From the NCBI RefSeq assembly GCF_000816105.1, contig NZ_CP007140.1:1142388-1206387 (forward strand): 64,000 nt of DNA. Reading direction: 5' to 3'. This document shows positions 1 through 8,689 of this stretch, in pieces. A program made the translations under genes and the position numbers. Source of the DNA: Thermococcus guaymasensis DSM 11113 (lineage in GTDB: Archaea > Methanobacteriota_B > Thermococci > Thermococcales > Thermococcaceae). A model generated the notes under the pieces. That model was not told the origin of the DNA and did no database searches. It worked only from the letters and a program-made list of their open reading frames with translations. Position 1 is the first letter of the stretch; each line of letters starts with the position of its first letter.

Positions 1-377
1 TCGACTACGGAATAATCCCGCAGACCTGGTACGACGACGGCGACCCGTTCGACATAATGGTCATCATGCGCGAGCCGGTCTACCCGCTCACCATTATCGA
101 GGCCAGGCCGATAGGCATAATGAAGATGGAGGACTCTGGGGATAAGGACTGGAAGGTTCTCGCGGTTCCAGTTGAAGATCCGTACTTCAAGGACTGGAAG
201 GACATAGACGACGTCCCCAAGGCCTTCCTCGACGAGATAGCTCACTTCTTCCAGCGCTACAAGGAGCTCCAGGGCAAGGTCACCAAGATAGAGGGCTGGG
301 GCAACGCCGAGGAGGCCAAGAAGGAAATCCTCCGTGCCATCGAGCTCTACAAGGAAAAGTTCGGCAAGAAGGAGTGA
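1..377 (+). CDS. ppa: Inorganic pyrophosphatase, 3' part
   Basis: Soluble family I inorganic pyrophosphatase, which hydrolyses PPi to two phosphates in the cytoplasm. Only the C-terminal ~124 residues are present; the gene starts before the window and reads in frame from base 3. The metal-binding signature DGDPFD, typical of the family, is visible near the left edge, followed by the usual C-terminal helix rich in Lys and Glu (ending KFGKKE). The stop at 375-377 is followed by a T/C-rich tract, a plausible archaeal terminator. The next gene (Rpo7) follows with its own strong ribosome binding site. Identity is confident from the signature. Confidence 0.95.
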   Translation, partial: DYGIIPQTWYDDGDPFDIMVIMREPVYPLTIIEARPIGIMKMEDSGDKDWKVLAVPVEDPYFKDWKDIDDVPKAFLDEIAHFFQRYKELQGKVTKIEGWGNAEEAKKEILRAIELYKEKFGKKE

Positions 378-399
378 TTTCTTTTCTCTCTTATTCCCC
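378..399 (+). terminator. T-rich terminator after ppa
   Basis: A pyrimidine tract (tttcttttctctcttattc) begins right after the ppa stop codon and ends before the rpoE ribosome binding site. Archaeal RNA polymerase stops at oligo-T runs without needing a hairpin, so this is a reasonable terminator. The assignment rests on composition only. Confidence 0.35.
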
Positions 400-414
400 C
401 AAGGAGGTTAAGGC

Positions 415-975
415 ATGTACAAGCTCCTCAAGATTAAGGACGTCGTTAGGATTCCACCAAGGATGTTCACGATGGAGCCCAAGGAGGCCGCAAAGCTCGT
501 CCTCCGCGAGACCTACGAGGGCATTTACGACAGGGATGAGGGTGTTATTCTGGCCGTCATGGACGTTGAAGAGATAGGGCAGGGTGTTATCGTTCCAGGA
601 GACGGCGCGACATACCATGAGGTCATCTTCAACGTCCTGGTCTGGAAGCCGGAGATGCACGAGGTCGTTGAGGGTGAGGTAATAGACATCGCCCCATACG
701 GTGCCTTCATCAGGATAGGCCCGATGGACGGTCTCGTCCACATCAGCCAGCTCATGGATGACTACGTCGTTTTCGACGAGAAAAACAAGCAGTTCGTTGG
801 TAAAGAGAGTGGAAGGATTCTCAAGCTCGGCGATGATGTCAGGGCTAGGATAATCGCGATAAGTGTCAAGAGCAGGGTCATAAGGGAGAACAAGATAGGC
901 CTCACCATGCGCCAGCCCGGCCTCGGGAAGAGGGAGTGGATTGAGAAGGAGAAGAAAAAAGCAAAGGAGGAGTGA
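415..975 (+). CDS. rpoE1: RNA polymerase subunit Rpo7 (E')
   Basis: Archaeal RNA polymerase subunit Rpo7/E', the counterpart of eukaryotic Rpb7. It forms the stalk with Rpo4 and helps open-complex formation and RNA binding. The 186-residue length is typical. The N-terminal ~80 residues form the tip domain; residues ~82-165 form an S1/OB domain (EGEVIDIAPYGAFIRIG and the VHISQL motif). A strong ribosome binding site (AAGGAGGT) sits just upstream of the ATG. The Spt4 gene follows three bases after the stop, an arrangement conserved across archaea. Confidence 0.97.
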   Translation: MYKLLKIKDVVRIPPRMFTMEPKEAAKLVLRETYEGIYDRDEGVILAVMDVEEIGQGVIVPGDGATYHEVIFNVLVWKPEMHEVVEGEVIDIAPYGAFIRIGPMDGLVHISQLMDDYVVFDEKNKQFVGKESGRILKLGDDVRARIIAISVKSRVIRENKIGLTMRQPGLGKREWIEKEKKKAKEE

Positions 976-978
976 GCC

Positions 979-1167
979 ATGGCCAAAGAGCGCGCCTGCA
1001 GACACTGCCACTACATAACTACCGAGGATCGCTGCCCGGTCTGCGGCAGCAGGGATCTCAGCGACGAGTGGTTTGACTTGGTTATCATCATAGACCCCGA
1101 GAAGAGCAGGATAGCTCAGAAGCTCGGTGCAAAGGTTCCAGGAAAATACGCCATCCGCGTGAGATGA
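979..1167 (+). CDS. spt4: Transcription elongation factor Spt4 (RpoE'')
   Basis: Small zinc protein Spt4 (historically RpoE''), which binds the NGN domain of Spt5 and aids RNA polymerase processivity. The 62 residues contain four zinc-ligand cysteines in two pairs: CRHC near residue 7 and CPVC near residue 19. The C-terminal half carries the hydrophobic strand VIIID and the conserved SRIAQKLG helix. It is translated from ATG 979 directly after rpoE1 and lies one base from the next gene, so rpoE1, spt4 and the dephospho-CoA kinase are probably cotranscribed. Confidence 0.96.
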   Translation: MAKERACRHCHYITTEDRCPVCGSRDLSDEWFDLVIIIDPEKSRIAQKLGAKVPGKYAIRVR

Positions 1168-1168
1168 C

Positions 1169-1714
1169 ATGTGCGGGAACTTCTACTTTTACCTTCCTCC
1201 CAGTCTGCGGAAAGAGTTAAAGATGCCCCTCGGTGAGCTGGTTAGGGGTGAGATCCCTGAGCCCTACCGCAAAATTCTCCCGGCCCTTCGGCGGGCATCC
1301 TTCTTGATAACGGTTGGTGACGTTGTAACTGAAAATGTCATTCGGTTGGGTGTCCATCCTTCAGTCGCTATCTATGACCACCGTACGAAGAGGAAGGAAT
1401 ACGCGCCTTCAGTCGGCGATTCGGAGGTAGTCTTCCTGACCGTTAAAAATCCCCCCGGAACGATAACGAAAGCTTTATTAAACGCCATCAGAAAGGGAGT
1501 CGAGATCGCCGGAAGGGGAAAGAAAGTTCATATAAAGGTCAACGGAGAGGAAGACCTTGCGGCGATCCCTGCCGTGCTGTATGCCCCCTATGAGAGCCTT
1601 GTCCTCTACGGCCAGCCCGACGAGGGGGTAGTGCTTATAAAGGTAACACCCGAATGCAAGCGCAGGTGTGCCCGCATCTTAGCAAATATGGAGGTGGTTC
1701 GTGATGGAGATTAA
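1169..1714 (+). CDS. GTP-dependent dephospho-CoA kinase (DUF359)
   Basis: Member of DUF359, shown in Thermococcus to be the archaeal GTP-dependent dephospho-CoA kinase that performs the last step of coenzyme A synthesis. It is unrelated to bacterial CoaE. The 181-residue length fits. The N-terminal part has the [16 protein letters not shown] segment, and the C-terminal part has [14 protein letters not shown] followed by an [10 protein letters not shown] strand, typical of the family. The position between spt4 and S24e is the known neighbourhood in Thermococcales. The start overlaps no upstream coding; its 3' end overlaps the start of the S24e gene. Confidence 0.88.
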   Translation: MCGNFYFYLPPSLRKELKMPLGELVRGEIPEPYRKILPALRRASFLITVGDVVTENVIRLGVHPSVAIYDHRTKRKEYAPSVGDSEVVFLTVKNPPGTITKALLNAIRKGVEIAGRGKKVHIKVNGEEDLAAIPAVLYAPYESLVLYGQPDEGVVLIKVTPECKRRCARILANMEVVRDGD

Positions 1715-2000
1715 GGTGACCGAGATAAGGGAGAACAAGCTCCTCGGCAGAAAGGAGATATATTTCGACATTATCCACGAGGGCGAGCCTACCCCGAGCA
1801 GGGAGGCGGTGAAGGGTAAGCTCGCCGCAATGCTCGACCTCGACCCGAACACAATGGTGCTCCAGTACATCAGGAGCTACTTCGGAAGCCACGTTTCCAA
1901 GGGCTACGCCAAGGCCTACGAGACGAGGGAGAGGATGCTCTACATAGAGCCCGAGTACATCCTCCTCCGCGACGGCCTCATCCAGAAGGAGGAAGAGTGA
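1704..2000 (+). CDS. rps24e: 30S ribosomal protein S24e
   Basis: Small-subunit ribosomal protein S24e, 98 residues. The start [18 protein letters not shown] and the middle [17 protein letters not shown] are characteristic. ATG 1704 is preferred over the GTG three bases earlier because it sits at good distance from the GGAGGTGG ribosome binding site and gives the family's usual N-terminus. The gene overlaps the last 11 bases of the dephospho-CoA kinase, implying translational coupling, and is followed closely by S27ae. Confidence 0.96.
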   Translation: MEIKVTEIRENKLLGRKEIYFDIIHEGEPTPSREAVKGKLAAMLDLDPNTMVLQYIRSYFGSHVSKGYAKAYETRERMLYIEPEYILLRDGLIQKEEE

Positions 2001-2010
2001 GGTGGTGTAA

Positions 2011-2184
2011 ATGGCCAAGGGTAAGAAGAAGACCAGCCAGAAGTGGAAGCTCTACGAGGTTAAGGGCGGGAAGGTCATCAGGAAGAACAAGTTCTGCCCG
2101 CGCTGTGGGCCGGGCGTTTTCATGGCTGACCACGGCGACCGCTGGAGCTGCGGAAGGTGCGGCTACACCGAGTGGAAGAAGTGA
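2011..2184 (+). CDS. rps27ae: 30S ribosomal protein S27ae
   Basis: Ribosomal protein S27ae, 57 residues. The N-terminus is very basic ([20 protein letters not shown]), and a C4 zinc finger follows: CPRC, then the loop [14 protein letters not shown], then CGRC, ending YTEWKK. A GAGGTGG ribosome binding site precedes ATG 2011. The order S24e-S27ae after spt4 is standard in Thermococcales. In eukaryotes the same protein is made as a ubiquitin fusion; here it stands alone. Confidence 0.96.
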   Translation: MAKGKKKTSQKWKLYEVKGGKVIRKNKFCPRCGPGVFMADHGDRWSCGRCGYTEWKK

Positions 2185-2213
2185 CTTCCCTTTCTTTTCT
2201 CTTGGCGGTGGCT

Positions 2214-2789
2214 ATGCCCGTTTATTATGGAATCAAGCTGGAGCTCCACCCCGACGTTTATGAACCGGCAGAGGACACTTTTCTCCTCGCCGAGACCTTA
2301 GATATCAAACCCGGTGAAACGGCGCTCGACGTTGGAACCGGGACGGGAATTATAGCGCTCCTCATGGCGAGGAAAGCCAAACGCGTTCTCGGTATTGACA
2401 TAAACCCAAAGGCAATTGAACTCGCGAAGAAAAACGCCGGGTTGAACGGCATAGCCAACGTCGAGTTCCGCGTGAGCGACCTCTTTGAGAGGGTTAAAGG
2501 GAGGTTCGACGTGATAACGTTCAACGCCCCCTACCTTCCAGGAGAGCCTGAAAAACCCATAGACTTGGCCCTCGTTGGGGGAGAAACCGGGAGGGAGGTA
2601 ATAGACAGATTTATCAGAGAAGTGCCGGATTACCTGACCGAGAACGGCAGGGTTTACCTCGTCCAGAGCTCGATAACAGGGATTGAAGAAACGTTGGAAA
2701 TGTTCGGGAAAGTCGGCCTTAGGGCTGAGGTCGTTGCCAAAAGGCACCTTTTCTTTGAGGACATAGTCGTTATCCTGGCCAAGCGGTAG
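2214..2789 (+). CDS. HemK/Mtq2-like class I methyltransferase
   Basis: SAM-dependent class I methyltransferase of the HemK/PrmC-Mtq2 group, whose members methylate the Gln of the GGQ motif of release factors. The 191 residues show motif I (ALDVGTGTGIIAL), the acidic loop of motif II (GIDINPKAI) and FNAPYLP in place of the usual NPPY catalytic motif, so the first Pro is Ala. ATG 2214 is chosen: it follows a GGCGGTGG ribosome binding site, whereas the longer reading starts inside S27ae. aRF1 as substrate is inferred from the family. Methylation of another Gln or Lys is possible. Confidence 0.82.
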   Translation: MPVYYGIKLELHPDVYEPAEDTFLLAETLDIKPGETALDVGTGTGIIALLMARKAKRVLGIDINPKAIELAKKNAGLNGIANVEFRVSDLFERVKGRFDVITFNAPYLPGEPEKPIDLALVGGETGREVIDRFIREVPDYLTENGRVYLVQSSITGIEETLEMFGKVGLRAEVVAKRHLFFEDIVVILAKR

Positions 2790-2913
2790 TAACTTTGAAG
2801 CTTTAGTCTTACATTTGTGCTGGGGGCTGAAAGCTCCCTTGAACAACACTGACCAATCAGGTTTTTAAAACACCCCGCGAACTTAGGCCAGAGAAGGGAA
2901 TTAGGTGAGACTA

Positions 2914-3915
2914 ATGGCGATAGTGGTTAAGGCCAACCCGAACATGCCCGAGGAAATCGCGCTCCTCTTCAGAAAACAGCACTACGAGCTCGTTGGCAGG
3001 CACAGCGGCGTTAAGCTCTGCCACTGGCTCAAGGAGAGCCTCACCAAGGGCCGTTTCTGCTACAAGCAGAAGTTCTACGGCATAGCGAGCCACAGATGCC
3101 TTCAGATGACGCCGGTCCTTGCATGGTGTACGCACAACTGCATATTCTGCTGGCGTCCGATGGAGGGCTTCCTGGGAACAGAATTGCCACAGCCATGGGA
3201 CGACCCTGCCTTCATCGTGGAAGAGAGCATAAAGGCCCAGAGGAAGCTCCTCGTCGGCTACAAGGGCAACCCGAAGGTTCCAAAGGAGAAGTTCGAGGAG
3301 GCCTGGAACCCCAAGCACGCAGCGATAAGCCTATCGGGAGAGCCGATGCTCTACCCCTACATGGGCGACCTCGTGGAGGAGTTCCACAAGCGTGGGTTCA
3401 CTACCTTCATAGTCACAAACGGAACAGTTCCGGAGAGACTTGAGGGGATGATGAAGGAAGACAAGCTCCCGAGCCAGCTCTACGTCTCGCTGACGGCTCC
3501 AGACATCGAGACCTACAACCGCGTCAACGTCCCGATGATTCCCGACGGCTGGGACAGGATTAAGGAGACTCTAAAGCTTATGCGCGACGTCCAGACGAGA
3601 ACGGTGATAAGGCTTACCCTTGTCAAGGGCGAGAACATGCACAACCCCGAGGGCTACGCCGAGCTGATAAAGCTCGCAAACCCGATGTTCGTCGAGGCTA
3701 AGGCCTACATGTTCGTCGGCTTCTCGCGCAACAGGCTCACGATAAACAACATGCCGAACCACGGGGAGATCAAGGCCTTCGCGGAGGAGCTGGTTAAGCA
3801 CCTCCCAGGCTACCACATCGAGGACGAGTACGAGCCGAGCAGGGTCGTGCTGATAATGCGCGACGACGTCGACCCCAGCGGAAGGGGGCTGAATGGACGG
3901 TTCATTGCGGACTGA
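2914..3915 (+). CDS. taw1: 4-demethylwyosine synthase Taw1 (TYW1)
   Basis: Radical SAM enzyme that condenses pyruvate with N1-methylguanosine-37 of tRNA-Phe to make the tricyclic wyosine base. From ATG 2914 the protein has 333 residues. The radical SAM cluster is CTHNCIFC (Cys72, 76, 79), and Cys36, Cys49 and Cys62 upstream match the known second Fe-S cluster that binds pyruvate. The C-terminal half holds the TIM-barrel core and a segment with VEAKAYMFVGFSR. ATG 2914 has an AGGTGA ribosome binding site five bases upstream; GTG 2905 is the alternative. A TATA-like ggtttttaaaac lies near 2858. Confidence 0.96.
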   Translation: MAIVVKANPNMPEEIALLFRKQHYELVGRHSGVKLCHWLKESLTKGRFCYKQKFYGIASHRCLQMTPVLAWCTHNCIFCWRPMEGFLGTELPQPWDDPAFIVEESIKAQRKLLVGYKGNPKVPKEKFEEAWNPKHAAISLSGEPMLYPYMGDLVEEFHKRGFTTFIVTNGTVPERLEGMMKEDKLPSQLYVSLTAPDIETYNRVNVPMIPDGWDRIKETLKLMRDVQTRTVIRLTLVKGENMHNPEGYAELIKLANPMFVEAKAYMFVGFSRNRLTINNMPNHGEIKAFAEELVKHLPGYHIEDEYEPSRVVLIMRDDVDPSGRGLNGRFIAD

Positions 3916-3944
3916 GCCTTTGTTTTATTTCCATTTCCCCGAGG

Positions 3945-3958
3945 AAAACTTTATTTAT
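3945..3958 (+). promoter_or_regulatory. TATA box for the toroid/CetZ operon
   Basis: The sequence aaaactttatttat lies about 40 bases before the start of the secreted toroid protein, with a purine-rich BRE-like stretch (gagg) just upstream. It is a good match to a Thermococcus promoter and would drive the 3994-7981 gene set. Confidence 0.6.
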
Positions 3959-3993
3959 TCTGCCACCGTTTAGCGATCTTAGAGGTGTGAACT

Positions 3994-6258
3994 ATGATGC
4001 AAAGACGGGCTCTGAAACTCATTCCTGTAATTCTAATCGGTCTGATCGTCCTCGCTCCCCTCACTGTAGCCCTCTCCCTGACTGAAGGTTCTGTCAACTT
4101 TCTGAGAGCGTTTGGGGACAGCAGCGGACAGATAAGAACCCTGAGCCTTTCTATTGTTGCCCTCGCTGAGGCGAGCGGAAAGGTGAACCAGGATCTGACA
4201 CCAAAGATCAGAGAGCTCACGAGGGAGCTGGTCTCTTACCAGAACCCGGACGGCGGCTGGGGCTACTTCCCCGGAAGCGTGAGCAACGTTCTCGATACCT
4301 CCTATGCTCTGATTGCTTTATCCAAAGCTCAGAAATATTTCGAAGGAACCGACGACTTCTTCACAGTAGACGACGCTCGGAAGTCTGGTATCCAGTTTCT
4401 TCTGAACTCTAAGACCGGTAATGCGTGGGGTTACGTCTCCGAAACAACCCCCATGTTCTATCCGACGGTTTTGGCACTTTGGGCCCTCGGAGAGAACGGA
4501 TACAATTCCTCCAATTCGGTGGTTTCGTCTGCAGTTGATACTCTAGATGAGCTTCCAAGGTACATTGATGAGTACACTGCCCTCGGTTTGAGGTTAATAG
4601 CCCTAAAGGCTGTTGGCGAGCCTGTAAACGCGTCCGAAGTGGAGCAAGTTATGACTCTCCTTGATGGCAACGATCTCTCTCCTACCCAAAGGGCAATTCT
4701 CACCTATGCCCTGACCCTCTATTCAGAGCCCACCTTTGAAGTTGTTGCAACGATAGCGAGGCTTGATGAGATAAAGCACACCGGTGCAAACATGGTGTTC
4801 TGGGCTGACACACCAAAATACCCAATATCCATAACCGATACAATCACGCCGACCGCATACGCCCTTCTCGCAATAACTGAGCTGGTGCCTCCAATCAAGG
4901 AAGTCGCCGTAAATCCCAATGAGATGCCATGCGACCAGCTGATCTCTTACCAGAATCCCGATGGGGGGTGGGGCGTTTACAAGGGCTCTCCCTCCAATGA
5001 GAAGGCGACTTACTACGCCCTCCTAGCCGTTGAGGCCTGCTATCCAGCTCCCACCGTAGTTGAGAAAGCCCTGAACTGGACGGAGAAGAGGTTCGAGGAG
5101 AACGAAAAGATCGTCCTTAACGAAAGCAGGCTCACGGTTGGCTACTACTACTCCCTTATGACGCTCCTTCACTTCAACCGGCTCAACGAGAGCGAGAAAG
5201 GGCACGCAATAGAGGTCATAAAGTCAGTCAAGCTGGACACCGGGAAGTGGGGAATAGCCGAGCTTGGCCCCCAGCCTTCGGAAACGGCAATGGCTCTGAG
5301 CGCTCTCCTTGCACTGGGAGTTGAGGCGTCAGATCCGGATGTTGTCGCTGCTAAGAACTGGCTCCTCTCAATAAGCTCCACGGGGTGGGGCCTCTACTAC
5401 CAGAGCGGCCTCTACCCAATCATGCTCGACATAAACGTCCTAGACACCATCACTGTTCTCAAGGCCCTTGAACCAGTTGCAACGAAGTCTGAGCTTGAGA
5501 GTCACCTCCAGTGGCTCATTTCCCAGAGAATGGAGAAAGGTTGGCCCTACTCAAGGGAATATGCCGAGGCCAACGGAACGACCCTCTTGGGAAGACCCCG
5601 TGTTGACCTCACGGTGGATGCAACTCTCCTGCTCCTCCGCTACGGCTTTGATTACACTGAAGAGACCCTTGAGTTCGTGCGGGAGGCCAGGGATTCCGGC
5701 ATGATTTCCAACGATACGCTTGAAACCGCCTTTGCGGTGATATACCTGTCCAGCTTTAACAGGATGCCAATGGTGGATCTCTTGGATGTCAGAAATGCCC
5801 TTGAGACTTCCACCTTTGAGGTGCTCTGCCCTGAGACGAGGAAAGAGGATGCCGAGGAGGTAATGGACTATCTCCGCGAGACCTTCGGCTACCGCTTTGA
5901 TCTCGGCTCCCTCTCGCTTATAGGAAGGGACAACGCCATAGTGCTCGCCGGTTTCGGCGATGTAAACGTCTCCCCATACAACCGCTACATAACCCTCGAC
6001 GTGTCAGGGAACAGTATCAGGCTTAACGACATCACATATCCGCGCCAGAACACTGTTCTCCTAATCCCCGGCAGAACTGCCGGGGGGGTAATGCTATTCG
6101 TTCTCTACGACGAAGACTCATCGGAGATCGCCCGGCTGATATTCAAGATAGGCTACCCCAAGTATATGCAGGGCCCGGCGGTGGTAGTTCACTACGAAGA
6201 CAAAAATGGGAATGGTAAAATTGAGCTTAACGAGGTAACCGCTGAGACAGTTGGATGA
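3994..6258 (+). CDS. Secreted alpha/alpha-toroid (prenyltransferase-repeat) protein
   Basis: Exported protein of 754 residues with an N-terminal signal peptide (RR, then a hydrophobic stretch LIPVILIGLIVLAPLTVAL). Most of the chain is built from prenyltransferase/squalene-oxidase-type repeats: SYQNPDGGWGYFPG near residue 83, a near copy SYQNPDGGWGVYKG near residue 318, and diverged GKWGIAE and STGWGLYYQ units. The repeats imply an alpha/alpha barrel. The catalytic DxDD or DCTAE motifs of cyclases are not seen, so it is more likely a binding or surface protein. The C-terminus ends with an EF-hand/dockerin-like loop (DKNGNGKIELNE). It is followed 9 bases later by the CetZ gene. Molecular role unknown. 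Confidence 0.75.
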   Translation: MMQRRALKLIPVILIGLIVLAPLTVALSLTEGSVNFLRAFGDSSGQIRTLSLSIVALAEASGKVNQDLTPKIRELTRELVSYQNPDGGWGYFPGSVSNVLDTSYALIALSKAQKYFEGTDDFFTVDDARKSGIQFLLNSKTGNAWGYVSETTPMFYPTVLALWALGENGYNSSNSVVSSAVDTLDELPRYIDEYTALGLRLIALKAVGEPVNASEVEQVMTLLDGNDLSPTQRAILTYALTLYSEPTFEVVATIARLDEIKHTGANMVFWADTPKYPISITDTITPTAYALLAITELVPPIKEVAVNPNEMPCDQLISYQNPDGGWGVYKGSPSNEKATYYALLAVEACYPAPTVVEKALNWTEKRFEENEKIVLNESRLTVGYYYSLMTLLHFNRLNESEKGHAIEVIKSVKLDTGKWGIAELGPQPSETAMALSALLALGVEASDPDVVAAKNWLLSISSTGWGLYYQSGLYPIMLDINVLDTITVLKALEPVATKSELESHLQWLISQRMEKGWPYSREYAEANGTTLLGRPRVDLTVDATLLLLRYGFDYTEETLEFVREARDSGMISNDTLETAFAVIYLSSFNRMPMVDLLDVRNALETSTFEVLCPETRKEDAEEVMDYLRETFGYRFDLGSLSLIGRDNAIVLAGFGDVNVSPYNRYITLDVSGNSIRLNDITYPRQNTVLLIPGRTAGGVMLFVLYDEDSSEIARLIFKIGYPKYMQGPAVVVHYEDKNGNGKIELNEVTAETVG

Positions 6259-6267
6259 GGTGAGACC

Positions 6268-7365
6268 GTGAGGGCTATAATCATTGGGGTCGGCCAGTGT
6301 GGGACAAAGATAGCCGACCTCTTCTCTTTAGTCGATTTTGAAACCTTGGCGATAAACACTTCGCGTGGGGATCTTGAGTATCTTAAACATATCCCTCAGG
6401 ACAGAAGGATCCTCATAGGCGAAAGCCTGACTGGCGGAAAAGGCGTGAATGCGAATCCAGTTTTGGGAAGGGAGGCGATGAAGCGCGATCTGTCGATGGT
6501 CATGAGAAAGATCTCTTCAATGGTCGGCTACGAGGACGTTGATATCTTCTTCCTTACCTTTGGCTTTGGAGGCGGAACCGGAGCGGGCGGAACGCCGGTT
6601 TTGGCAGAGGCCCTAAAGGAGGAGTACCCGGATTCACTCGTTGTGGCAATTGGCGCCCTGCCCCTGAAGGAAGAGGGAATAAGGCCAACGATCAACGCGG
6701 CCATAACCATAGACAAGCTGTCCAAGGTCGCTGACTCGATAATAGCCATAGACAACAACAAGCTCAAGGAGGGAGACCTGGACATAGCTCAGGCCTATGA
6801 GAAGATAAACTACACCATTGTCGAGAGGATAGCCTCTCTCCTGGCTCTTATCGACGTTCCGGGCGAACAGACCCTCGATGCGAGCGATCTCAAGTTCGTC
6901 CTCAAGGCCTTCGGAAGTTTTGCAACAGTCGGCTACGCAAAGGCCCGCGCAGACCAAGTGAAGAGCCTCTCCAAACTGATCGTGAAGTCGTTCGAGAGTG
7001 AGGGACTGTACCTTGAGGCCAACGTGGAGTCAGCCCTCTATGGACTGGTTGCGGTTCACGGGCCTCCAGAGGTGCTCAAAGCGAAGGAAATCTTTGAGGC
7101 ACTCGATGAACTGACGGAGCGTATAAAAGGAAAGCAGATCTTTAGGGGCTTTTATCCGGATCCCAGGACGCGGGAGGTTGAAGTTGTAACTCTATTGAGC
7201 GGCATCTACGACAGCGAGAGCATAGAGAGTATCATCAGGACTGCCAAGGAATACGCGAGCTCGTTCATGATGGCAAAGAAGGAAGCCGAGGAGAAGAAGA
7301 GGGAACTGCTCTCAGGTCTCCCGGATTTTGATGACCTCTACCCCGGTGGTGAGAATGCCGACTGA
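6268..7365 (+). CDS. CetZ-type tubulin/FtsZ-like GTPase
   Basis: FtsZ/tubulin superfamily GTPase most like archaeal CetZ proteins, which control cell shape and motility rather than division. The 365 residues contain the N-terminal nucleotide loop GVGQCGTKI (residues 7-15), the tubulin signature GGGTGAGG at 101-108, and a T7-like loop LDASDLK near residue 206. It ends in a charged helix, KKEAEEKKRELL. The start is GTG 6268, with an AGGTGAG ribosome binding site. It lies in one operon with the secreted toroid protein upstream and a membrane protein overlapping its end, so a link between cytoskeleton and cell surface is inferred. Canonical FtsZ copies would be elsewhere. Confidence 0.85.
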   Translation: MRAIIIGVGQCGTKIADLFSLVDFETLAINTSRGDLEYLKHIPQDRRILIGESLTGGKGVNANPVLGREAMKRDLSMVMRKISSMVGYEDVDIFFLTFGFGGGTGAGGTPVLAEALKEEYPDSLVVAIGALPLKEEGIRPTINAAITIDKLSKVADSIIAIDNNKLKEGDLDIAQAYEKINYTIVERIASLLALIDVPGEQTLDASDLKFVLKAFGSFATVGYAKARADQVKSLSKLIVKSFESEGLYLEANVESALYGLVAVHGPPEVLKAKEIFEALDELTERIKGKQIFRGFYPDPRTREVEVVTLLSGIYDSESIESIIRTAKEYASSFMMAKKEAEEKKRELLSGLPDFDDLYPGGENAD

Positions 7366-7981
7366 GGAGATAAGGGACTCAGTTGAGGTGGCCCTTGAGC
7401 TCGATGAGCGGGAGGTGTACTCCCACATAGCCCACGAGAGCGCGGAGGACATAAGGCGGATAATCTCATCGATAGACGCGGAGAGGGCCCAGAAGAAGGG
7501 CTTCCTCGTGTACTATCATGACGACTGGGACAACCTGATACGTGAGAGGATCAGGAAGGGGAAGAGGCACACGGCCTTTGATTTCTACAACCCGGAATTG
7601 CTTGACATCTGGGAGGCAAAGGTGGAAGAGCTGAAGGGCGTCCGTCGAACCCGGTATTTTCTAACATCCCTACTAATTGCCGGTGTAATAGTTTCAATTA
7701 TTGCGGGGCTCTTTTTCTCGTGGTATCTCACCATCCCTGGGTTGGCGGCGCTACCGTTTGTGGTCTGGGTTCAGGATTGGGCGAGGGAAAAGAGCGATCT
7801 GATCTACCACCAGCTGACCCAGTTCTTTATCGATGAAATGAGGGCCCTCCTGGCCAAGTACGGCCTCGACCCTGAGAAGTACAAGTTCAAACTGTTTAAC
7901 GACGATTATTTCGGTGTCAGGAGGATTAAAATCGGAAGGGAATCCTTTGCAGTTGTGGAACCCCTCAATGATGTGGAATGA
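7355..7981 (+). CDS. Membrane protein of unknown function
   Basis: I do not recognise a family. The product is 208 residues from ATG 7355, chosen for the GGTGGTGAG ribosome binding site; the longer frame starts deep inside CetZ. The first ~95 residues are soluble and highly charged (EVALELDEREVYSHIAHES). Then come two adjacent membrane segments (LTSLLIAGVIVSIIAGLFF and LTIPGLAALPFVVWV), and a soluble C-terminal ~75 residues. Both ends are probably cytoplasmic. The 11-base overlap with the CetZ gene suggests coupled translation; it could be a membrane anchor or partner of the CetZ filament, which is inference. Confidence 0.7.
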   Translation: MPTEEIRDSVEVALELDEREVYSHIAHESAEDIRRIISSIDAERAQKKGFLVYYHDDWDNLIRERIRKGKRHTAFDFYNPELLDIWEAKVEELKGVRRTRYFLTSLLIAGVIVSIIAGLFFSWYLTIPGLAALPFVVWVQDWAREKSDLIYHQLTQFFIDEMRALLAKYGLDPEKYKFKLFNDDYFGVRRIKIGRESFAVVEPLNDVE

Positions 7982-8002
7982 CCCTATATTTTTGTTGAGC
8001 AA

Positions 8003-8015
8003 GCGTTAAATAGGG
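8003..8015 (+). promoter_or_regulatory. TATA box for the pilin-like operon
   Basis: The element gcgttaaatag lies about 38 bases before ATG 8047 and places transcription start near 8034. It separates the pilin-like gene set from the CetZ operon upstream. Confidence 0.55.
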
Positions 8016-8046
8016 GTGATGCTAAACATACTCAAGAGTGAGGGTT

Positions 8047-8688
8047 ATGGGCAAGAAGGGTCAGGTCTCTCTCGAATTCCTGTTCGTCTTTGCGATCCTG
8101 CTCATCCTGTTAGCTTACTCAGTCAAAAACACGACGTTCCAGCAGGGTTCCCAGTCAATTGAAACACTAAGGGTACAGATAGCCCTTGAGGAGAAGGAGC
8201 TGGCCAACACCATATCCGAAGCTATAAGCCAAGTGTACTCTCAGGGGCCGGGCTCGAAGACGACCGCTTACGTAAAGCTCGTTTACTTGAGAAAGCCAGA
8301 CTACCTGGAGAAGGTGTGGGGTGTTACAGATCCCGTGATCTTCATAACGTACGGCCAGCCTCTAAACGATGGGAACGGAACGTACGTGATGGTCCTCAAC
8401 GGCAACAAAACAACGGAGGTCATCCTGACAGGGGGAAACAAGAACGCCTTCTGGACCAGGGCGCTCTACCAGAGGGATCTCGTCCGAGACAAAGACGTCT
8501 GGGATGGGTCAAGTGCCAGCGTTGATTTCGGCACCGGGGCGACGACGGTTTACGGCCTCAGGCTTAACCCCTCAGAGATTCCTCCTACAATAAAAATAGT
8601 CGTTGAATGGAACCCGGACCTTCCGAACTCGTGGGCATTCAACTCGACCGCCGGCGAGCTCATGATAAACATAAACCCCGGTGGGTGA
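8047..8688 (+). CDS. Class III signal peptide (pilin-like) protein 1
   Basis: Secreted or surface protein with an archaellin/type IV pilin-like N-terminus: basic MGKKG, then QVSLEFLF (the QxSxEF pattern of class III signals), then a hydrophobic helix. Prepilin peptidase would cut after Gly5. The mature part, about 200 residues, is rich in beta-strand and Asn/Thr-type glycosylation sequons (NGT, NKT). ATG 8047 is preferred over GTG 8038 because of its N-terminus and position relative to the TATA box. It is first of six consecutive genes with such N-termini. A minor pilin or surface assembly role is inferred; the exact family is not recognised. Confidence 0.75.
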   Translation: MGKKGQVSLEFLFVFAILLILLAYSVKNTTFQQGSQSIETLRVQIALEEKELANTISEAISQVYSQGPGSKTTAYVKLVYLRKPDYLEKVWGVTDPVIFITYGQPLNDGNGTYVMVLNGNKTTEVILTGGNKNAFWTRALYQRDLVRDKDVWDGSSASVDFGTGATTVYGLRLNPSEIPPTIKIVVEWNPDLPNSWAFNSTAGELMININPGG

Positions 8689-8689
8689 G

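Noticed and set aside
391-1170. Long minus-strand frame of 259 codons over rpoE1 and spt4
   Set aside because: It is antisense to two confidently identified genes, has no ribosome binding site, and its content matches the mirror of their codon pattern.
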